DNA of 64,000 nt from Halichoerus grypus. Taxonomy: Eukaryota; Chordata; Mammalia; Carnivora; Phocidae. The stretch lies in contig NC_135716.1 in the NCBI RefSeq assembly GCF_964656455.1, forward strand, positions 109,028,389 to 109,092,388. The letters run 5' to 3'. A program made the position numbers and the translations under genes. The notes beneath the pieces are model-generated. The model ran no database searches, had not been told where the DNA came from, and was given only the letters and a program-made list of their open reading frames with translations. Below are positions 56,576 to 64,000 of this stretch, piece by piece (the stretch's first letter is position 1; each line of letters begins with the position of its first letter).

Positions 56576-56943
56576 TGTATTAGTTTGCTAGGGCTGCCAT
56601 AACAAAATCCCACAGACTGGGTGCCTTAAACAATGGAAACGTATTGTCTCAAAGTTGTGGAAGCTAGAATTTGGAAATCAAGGTGTGGGAAGGGTTGGTT
56701 CTTTCTGAGGTCTGAGAGGTAGAATCTGTCCTGGCCTGGAGATAGCCATCTTCCCCTTGGATCTCTTCACATTATCTTCCTTCTTTGAGTGTCACTGAGT
56801 CAAAAAGCTTCCCATTCATAAGGATACTGGTCATATTGGATTAGGGCCCACCCTAATTACCTTATTTTAATTTGATTACCTCTCTAAAGACCCTATCTCC
56901 AAATAAGGTCACATTTAATTGGGACACAATTAAACCCGTAACA
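56576..56943 (-). mobile_element. MLT1-like MaLR LTR, minus orientation, near full length
   Basis: Starts 'TGTATTAGTTTGCTAGGGCT', then 'CCACAGACTGGGTGCCTTAA', 'GATATTGG'-type phrases and 'TTAGGGCCCACCCTAATTAC', 'AAGACCCTATCTCCAAATAA', ending 'TTAAACCCGTAACA'. The TG...CA ends are present. A 5-base duplication is not convincing (CTCTC against CTTAC). Confidence 0.9.
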
Positions 56944-57232
56944 CTTACATATACATATATACTCACAAATTCACATATACATGTACTCCCATACACACAC
57001 ACAATCACACATACACAAACTCCCATTCACACAGACTCATACACATACCCTTACACACACACGTGTATGAATTGCTCCAGGAGAGCAAACTCTCCAACTT
57101 ACTCATAGACACACCCACATATTCACAAAATACACTGACACACACATACACACCCAGATTATACTTTCCCACACATCCTCATACACACTCACGTGTGAGC
57201 ATCACATACACACACGTACACATGTCACATCT
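56944..57232. repeat. degenerate CA-rich repeat array
   Basis: About 290 bases of ACACAC, ATACAC and TCACAC words with interruptions, from the LTR end to about 57232. An aged microsatellite array. Confidence 0.85.
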
Positions 57233-57929
57233 GTAGGGGAGATGCTCTTTCTCCCACTCTGCTCCTCATGGCACCCTGTCTCCTTGGAGAAATCTACCTA
57301 AGCCAAGGAAAGCAGAGCCTTCTCCACGGGTAACTCAAATCGGAAGTAAGAGAAGACCACCTCTCTGGTGGCAAATTTGGGAAGGGTACAAGTAGGTACT
57401 CCCAGGCTGCTACTGGAAACACTACTTCCTGGTCATCTGTGGAATAAGCCTGTCCACTGGAGGGAAATGAAGGAGACCCATGTGAGAGAAGAAGAAAGGG
57501 AGCCTCAATGACCCTTATCCCCAGGTTCCAGTCACCCATCTTGGAGTGAGCTGCATCCTGACTTGCTAACAATTCAGTAACTCCCCTTTACCCCCCAAGT
57601 TAGTTTGGGTTGGGTTTCTGTCATTTGTAATGTAAAGAAACCAGATTCCCTATAAGGGCTTTCCAATGGAAGCCTAGGGAGTGTGAAGGGTACTTGACGA
57701 TGGGTGAGTAACCAAAATGGAACTTGTGGCCATAGTTGGGTTTTCTTTTCTTTTTGTTCCATTTTGTTTAACTGTTCCAGAGGCATACAGTTCTCCAACC
57801 ATACTGCCTTCTTTCAATACTTCACCAACCTCTCCCCCAGCAGACTTTGCAAATCTCCCTCTTGCCTTACAGCACATCTGTTTGTATGTCAGTCTCTCCA
57901 AAAGCATAGCCCTCCCACTCTATGAAAGT
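57233..57929. other. unassigned sequence
   Basis: Overlapping open frames on both strands (57294-57925) without recognisable domains. Confidence 0.4.
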
Positions 57930-58145
57930 CATGTACTTTCATGGGATCCCCTAAATCAGAATTTCAATTGTTTTCTCCATAGCACTTTATCACGCTTTGG
58001 AATTATTTTGGGTGTTATTTACTTGGGCCTACCTTTCTTCTCCCTTACACTATAAGGCCCCTAAGGAGAGGAATTAGGGGTGTGTTGTTCCCCCTTTTAT
58101 TTCTGGAACCCAGCATCCAGTGTGGTGCACTGCTGGGTGATCCAA
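57930..58145 (+). mobile_element. LINE-2 3' end, plus orientation
   Basis: 'CTCCATAGCACTTTATCACG', 'TACACTATAAGGCCCCTAAG' and 'CTGGAACCCAGCATCCAGTG' follow L2 3' order. Confidence 0.65.
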
Positions 58146-61100
58146 GGCCAGTGGGAGAAACAAGGACGAGGCTGATGGATTCTCCATCACTGCAGTAACT
58201 GTGGTCTCCAATCCAGGCATTTTGAAAACACTATTTTCAATTGGCAGTTTCACCTTGGATTCCTACGCCTCTTGCTCACTGAGGTTGTGCTGCTTTCAAC
58301 TCCTCCGTGACTCTTTCCCTTAGTCTCCCAGGCTTCACCCCACAGAAATCTGCCGCATGACCTGTTTGCTTAAAGGGTGTAGTGCCTGGGCCCCTTATTT
58401 TTAGCACGGCCACCAGTGGGTCACTTTGTTTTGGTTTTGGCCAAATGAGAAAACATGTTGAGAATTTTAAAGTGACTGGACAAGTTTTAATGTTTTAATT
58501 CCCGTCCCCCACCTCCATTTTTTGAATTTCTTAACCCCTAAGGCTTCCTTAGAGGGCATGCCACAGGCAATGCTGGATTTCTTGGGACGGAACAGTGAAA
58601 AGCAACGTCTTGCTGAGAAACGCGCATGGTGACGTGCAGGCAACTTTCTGCCTGGAGAGCCCTCTTTGGGGCTAAGGAGAGACGACTGCTCTAGAGTCCC
58701 TACTCACAAAATCCTGTTCGAGGGAAAACAACTGTTTTTCAAAGTAACACCCGTAAGAGAAGTGACCATGGTTTATTAACATTCCAGAGTCTTAGATACC
58801 AGAACTCTCATTTACCACAGAGAGTACTCCAGGGGAAAAAATAATTAACTGTGGTGTATTTAACACACCTGAAATCCACATTTCCTCCTCCCTTTCCTTT
58901 CAGACACTCCATCTCTGGAAAACCAAACTGACAAGTTATTGGCAATTCAGTACCGTGTTACCGCGTGTCAGAAATCAGTATGGAATGTTACACTTGCTTT
59001 GCCTGTAACTTTTTACAGCCTTCATATTGCCATCTCTCTAACTGCATTTCTTCAAACAATATTGCCATTTGAGTGGTATCAATCAGACAGGATTGCCCTT
59101 GGACATCAAAACTCTCAGAGTCGGCCCTCGTGAATAAATTCTGATTACTCCTGTATTCCAAAGAGAAAATGTATTTTTTCAGATGGCTGTGAGCTGTGAG
59201 TGGGCATTTAATAAAAAAAAATAATATTGACTTCTCATCTGTAGGTGTCTGATGCTCAAATTAGGGAATTTTTCTACCACAACCACCCCAGGCCTAGCTC
59301 CTTCTTAGCCACGGCCTTAACACTCCGTTGCTTTGCCTAATTCCTAATTCTAAGCAACTCTCATGACCTAGTTTGTTTTGTTGATTAAAAAAACACATCG
59401 GTTTAAACTTCACATTTCAAGTTTGATTGCTGTGGGACAAACTGGCTCATAAATCTTCGCTAGGCTACTAGTAACTAGGGAGAAGTCGCTTTCTTCAGTA
59501 AACATCCCCTGCTTCTCAGTAATAGGGTGCCTTCCATCACCCAGAGGTTTTTTCCTTTTAATTGAGTGTTTGTTGAAGCATGACTCTGAGATAGGAGGCC
59601 TATTCAGGAATAGAAATTGCAGCCCAAAGTGCCCATTACTTACCTGAGACAGGGCCTGAGACCAGCTACACCCTACAGAGCCAGGATGCCTGGGCATGCG
59701 GATTTGGGCTGCAGGGCCAAACAGCAACATTGCCAAACACTGTGGAGGCGCAGGGAGATCAGGGCAGCCTGGGTCTGGGTAGCCTCTCCACCTCCTGCAA
59801 AGCTGAGGGTTAAAAAATAATAATGCAATCACTCTATGTTCACTTCCTCCTCACCTCCCACCCCACCCCCCCAAAAAAATTCCTCTCCCCAAATGGAAAA
59901 TTCAACTTCTCTGCACACCAGAACCACACATCTGTGTTTTTCCCACCCATTTTTCCTCTCTAGAAGTCTGGAGTCTGCTTTCAAAGCTTCCCCTACTCTT
60001 TGAAAGGAGAAGAGAATGAATGCTTTTTGAATCTCCATTTTGCGCCCGGCATTCTATTAGCTGCTTTCCAACAAGGCAATTCGCTTGGTCCACAAGTTAC
60101 GGCTACTGAGAAGACATTTGCTCTCTCTTAGCTCTCCCAGTGTTGATCTCATGGGCCCCATTTTTCATAACCCAGAGTTCTTCTTACACATCAATATGGA
60201 TAAGGTTTTACTTTAAACTGCTCATTCTTCCAGGAATGGCAGATGTCAGATTAAACTGCAAAACTCCCAACTTTACATTCCCTGCATTCACCTCCAATCA
60301 ATAAATGCATCCTGGTGCTTCTCAGCGGGAAGAACTCCTCATTATGGCCCTCCTCAGCAATGCCAGGGAACTGCTCCTCCCAGCCCTTCAGAGCTTACAC
60401 TATTTTGCTCATATACTTCTCACCCTTGATGTGAAGCTGTATAGTGTCTTCAAATGTGATTATTTGAATTCTAGCAGAAACATTTGAGGTATATCTGGGT
60501 AGCCCCCTGTCCTGAGCTGAACCTTGCCGTGCTACAGAAATGGGTTATTACGGATACCTAAGAATAGCTACAGCTTTTCTCTTGGCCGGGATAAATTACA
60601 GTGTGACCCCTCCCTGGTATCCAGCATGTTGTGAGCCCTTCGCCTTCAGACAAAATGGCGCGAAAATCACAAATATTTGCCTCACAGAAATAACCTGAAG
60701 GTTATTCTTCTCTCTACTCTCCAACATAGCAAAATCTCGGCTTTGATACTTGCTTGTCTTCGCTGCCCTATTCCTTCGCCCACACCTTCTCTGTCACTGG
60801 GCTCCTCAGAGTCTCTGTTTTCCCTCCCTATCAACTATCCACTCCTCAATAACAGCCTAAAACCCTCCCGAAGAAGGGGACTGGCTGCTGAGCTGGGTTT
60901 TCAGAGAACAGGAACATGCAGAGCACTGCAGGTGGGAGAAGCACATGCGTGCGAATGAGTATATTTAAATACTCATTGGAGATTGAGTCTTTGGGCCTCT
61001 ATGATAATAAAACGTTAACATTTTATTACAATTCAATAAACAACCATCTATGACATGTGTTGGCCACCGTAGTTGTGGTCACAAATTGCAGAAACCAACC

Positions 61101-61560
61101 TAAACTAACTTAGGCAACAAGTGAGAATGTGTTGGGAATATATTAGAGGATACCTCATCTAAATCATGGAAAGGATAGAGATGTAAGGTGACAAAGGTCA
61201 AGAGGATTCACAGAGTCCAAAAGAAGTCTCTCATTTTCTCTCCACCTCCCTCCCTATCCGTCTCCCCCTCGCCCTCTTCTTCTCTCTGGCTTTCTCTGTG
61301 TTGGTTTTCCCTCACATTTACTCCTGATGGTTTTGACTTAACATCTTTCATCTTCCACCACTAGAGAAGACCTGACTATCTCTCTTGGTTTGACTTCTTA
61401 AATCCTGGGATAGGATACTAGTTGACTCAGTTTAGGTCAGATGCCACCTTTGAATCAATAAAGTATCTGGGGATGGGGATGAGCTGTGGAGTTTAAGAAC
61501 ATGGCTTTGCCTACATGTGTGGAGAAGAAAAGCACTTCCCAAAAAAGAAGATATTTAAGT
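58146..61560. other. unassigned sequence, 3.4 kb
   Basis: I recognise no repeat with confidence. 61.04-61.45 kb has a CT-rich stretch that recalls an old LTR or L1 remnant, unassigned. Open frames (59410-59832 minus, 60677-60958 plus) show no domains. Confidence 0.4.
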
Positions 61561-61720
61561 TAGGGTAATGCTAATTACTGGCAAAAGATAAACCCCTATA
61601 TCTCTGTGGTTTAACATGATGAAAGTTTATTTCTTGCTTATGACACAGTTCTGGTCAGATGACTCTTCTCCCCAAGGCGAACAGGAGGAAGAGGAAATGG
61701 GTTTTGGTGAAATCGTCCAG
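61561..61720. other. possible old dispersed repeat, family unknown
   Basis: 'GGTAATGCTAATTACTGGCA', 'CTCTGTGGTTTAACATGATG' and 'AAAGTTTATTTCTTGCTTAT' recall a common dispersed-repeat phrase (a target-like 'CAGTGGCTTAA...TTTATTTCTTGC' pattern) that I cannot assign. Confidence 0.35.
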
Positions 61721-63690
61721 TCTCTACTATAAGACGTGTACTATCCCCTAGAAAGGGGGATCGAGGAAATGGTATTCTCGGTCTCCCAAACAATAGGCGT
61801 CCATTGTGCTGGACATAACATATCGGTGTGTAACATAGTTGCCAAGGAACAACTATTTATGAAAAAAAACTACAAACAGACAAAAAATATATAAATACAC
61901 AACAAAACTGAACATGACATCATGAGAAACCTCAAGGGAAACAGGAAAAATGGAGGTTTTAAGAAAATGTGTCATACTTTCAGATGGACCTTCATGAGGA
62001 ATGTTCTTGTTTGATTATCCTATGGTCTTACAGAGTACCAGGTTTCTGTTTCCTCCTCCACCGCCCCAGAAAACAATGAAGTCATTTTATTTGTATATAT
62101 ATCCCCACCAGAGATCTTCATTAGTGTCAGAGATTGCAATGAGCTAACACAGTAAAAGCTGGAATCAAGACCTTTCCTTGTTCCAATTCCTTGATCCTAG
62201 GCTTAACTGCGTTTCCTCATAGGATCTTTATTTGCCACAAAGAGACTGCAGCTGATTCTTTCTTTTTCCTAGCCCTGACCTCATCATTTCAATTAAGCAG
62301 CCTCTTGGAACAAAGCATACTACAATCTTCATCAGTCTCTTTTAGTTATGTCCAGGTCAAGAAGCTGCCTTTGACTCCCACCTGCAGTTTTCTATGATGC
62401 CTTTGGGCCCTGCTCCCCTTCGTTTTCTTCTTTTCCTTCTCTTCCTCCTGACAGAACATCCACCAGGTCTACCATTTCCCTATGTCACTGGTGAGATCCA
62501 TCCATACCGTACCCAGGCAGGTGCCTATGGCCGCCTGTATCACCTTCTTTCTCTTACCTACGCCAAAGTAACTGTTGGGACAGTCCTTGGGGAGGGGGCA
62601 GAGTAAACAGGGCAATCATGGAGGAAGCTAAAAACTGCAGGACAGAAAGAAAATCTACCTAACTACAACGATAGCTCCAAGGAAGTCTTCAAGATGGGTG
62701 AATGGGTCCAAATCTTTGTAATTCAGGGAGAACCTCAAGTCAAACTTTAAACTCACAAAACCATCCCAAATGAATGCTTCTAAGTCATGGTTCATTTTTA
62801 GGACTCAGAACTTGAGTCCAACCTGAAATAGGGCACAACGAGCATCAAATCAGTGTTCCTCCTTTAATCTTCCACATTCCCACAATGCCTTCCCAAAAGA
62901 ACCTGCCAGATATGTCATCCGCTTGCCTCTCTTTGATTGGAAACATTGAAGCAAGGCAAAGAGTGGAGTGAACCACCTACCACATGACAGAATAGTAGAG
63001 AGAGTTCAGGAAATAAAACTGAGGATTTCCTCCCTGGCGCCTACCTTAGCATGCAGCCATTCTGCTGCACATGTTTTTCATAATGGACCTCAGGGGTTTG
63101 AATTATTGCTGGGTTTTGCTTTTTTAGGTGGATAGGGAGAATTCAGGTGGAGAACACCAGTAAAATGCAAGAAGTTAAAGCATTATTGGTATAACAAATA
63201 GAGAATGTTTTGTTCCAGTTGAAAGAGCTCCAATATTTCATCCCAAAGTCATCTTCTGGGAAAACCGAAATGTAAGGAGTCTGACACACACTGAATAAGA
63301 TTTAGTAGGCACATTTCCAGGGTATGCACAGAGCCCATGTTTTGCTGATTTTACACTTCCTCCGTAACCTTAGGTCTACCTGGCCAAATATCTATAGTGC
63401 CTCATGCGAGCAAACTTTCAGGGCAATGTAGTCAATAGAGCACAACATTTTTATTATATATTAGTTTCTCTTTTCACATGCTTGTATTTGCAAGACATAA
63501 GCCCTGATCATAGTCAACTTTCTCCTCAAATTATACAAAAACAGTTTCAAAGGTATTTTGTTCTATAGGAAAAAGGACTGGAAGAAAAAATTGCCCACAT
63601 ATTAATAATGATTGCTAGATGAAGGTATTATTAGGTGTGGGGTTTTTTTCTACTTCTATTTTCTATTATTTCTGAAATCTCTGCCAGGGG
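61721..63690. other. unassigned sequence
   Basis: No repeat family is recognised. A strong acceptor-like pyrimidine tract with CAG, followed 36 bases later by GTGAGA, lies at 62422-62496 (see findings). Confidence 0.4.
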
Positions 63691-63708
63691 TTTAGATTGC
63701 TTTTTATT

Positions 63709-63906
63709 TATTTATTTTTTTTAAGATTTATTTATTTCGAGAGAGAGAGAGAGCACACAAGCGGGGGCAGAGGCAGAGGGAGAGAGAAAAACAAGCAGAC
63801 TCCGTGCTGAGCCCGACAGGGGGCTGGATCCCACAACTCTGAGATCATGACCTGGGCCAAAGTCAAGAGTCCCACACTCAACCGACTGAACCACCCAGGG
63901 TTCCCC
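63709..63906 (-). mobile_element. Can-SINE, older subfamily
   Basis: Tail 'TTTAAGATTTATTTATTTCG', GA run, 'AGATCATGACCTGGGCCAAA' and 'GTCAAGAGTCCCACACTCAA', the older-type head block. The flanks share AGATTG followed by a T-rich stretch (63694-63708 and from 63907). Confidence 0.93.
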
Positions 63907-63935
63907 AGATTGTTTTTTTAATCAGAAATGAAACA

Positions 63936-64000
63936 GGGGTGCCTCAGTGGCTCAGTTGGTTGAGCATGGGACTCTTGACTTCCGCTCAGGTCAGGACCTC
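63936..64000 (+). mobile_element. Can-SINE, cut by the window end
   Basis: Head 'GGGGTGCCTCAGTGGCTCAG', 'TTGGTTGAGCATGGGACTCT' and 'GCTCAGGTCAGGACCTC'; older type. The remainder lies beyond the window. Confidence 0.93.

Noticed and set aside
1..64000. CRISPR arrays, bacterial operons, ribosome-binding sites, phage or plasmid features
   Set aside because: The repeat content (Can-SINE, L1, L2, MIR, LTRs) is that of a mammalian nuclear genome. No direct-repeat/spacer array or prokaryotic gene layout is present.

Overview
This is a stretch of mammalian nuclear DNA with no protein-coding gene that I can support. It is AT-rich, crowded with interspersed repeats, and its open frames are short and broken. 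The repeats point to a carnivoran: about fifteen tRNA-derived Can-SINEs (SINEC type) lie on both strands. The youngest copies carry the head 'CCTGGGTGGCTCAGTCG' and a tail of the 'GTTCCCTCTCTCGCTGTG...TCAAATAAATAAAATC' type. By family knowledge that form fits bears/giant panda or seals better than dog, cat or weasel-family versions, so an arctoid carnivoran (Ursidae or Pinnipedia) is the best guess; this is inference from subfamily form only.

Layout. 0-9 kb: mostly unassigned sequence with one minus-strand Can-SINE (326-522), CA repeats, an L1 3' end, a MIR, another L1 3' end (6.2-6.7 kb), two minus-strand L2 3' ends and a short CpG-dense patch (7.49-7.62 kb). 9-12.3 kb: two L1 fragments tail to tail, the first holding three Can-SINEs. 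12.3-26 kb: unassigned sequence with scattered MIR, L2, MER5A-like, MaLR LTR and Can-SINE copies, plus a perfect 23-bp hairpin at 15.21-15.27 kb. 26-30.7 kb: a nearly repeat-free block with a CpG-rich patch at 29.95-30.55 kb, the best candidate for conserved regulatory DNA. 30.7-32.9 kb: L2, MIR, L1 and a Tigger-like transposon piece. 36.99-41.9 kb: one long decayed L1 that has taken in five Can-SINEs, an antisense L1 piece and an MLT2-like LTR. 42-53.6 kb: mixed old repeats, including a MaLR LTR inside a MIR. 53.6-55.5 kb: an unusually long relic of the L2 reverse-transcriptase frame. 55.5-58.1 kb: L1, L2 and a MaLR LTR between CA-rich tracts. 58.1-63.7 kb: largely unassigned. The window ends inside a Can-SINE.

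No genes work together here. The sequence reads as intergenic or intronic DNA, and its record is one of nested insertions: old L2/MIR first, then L1 and LTR elements, then Can-SINEs. I found no convincing new biological system. The observations most worth checking are the perfect hairpin, the two CpG-rich patches, a 31-bp exact dispersed repeat and one signal-peptide-like exon candidate. Repeat family names rest on recognition by eye, without alignment; boundaries without a stated target-site duplication are accurate to perhaps 10-40 bases.
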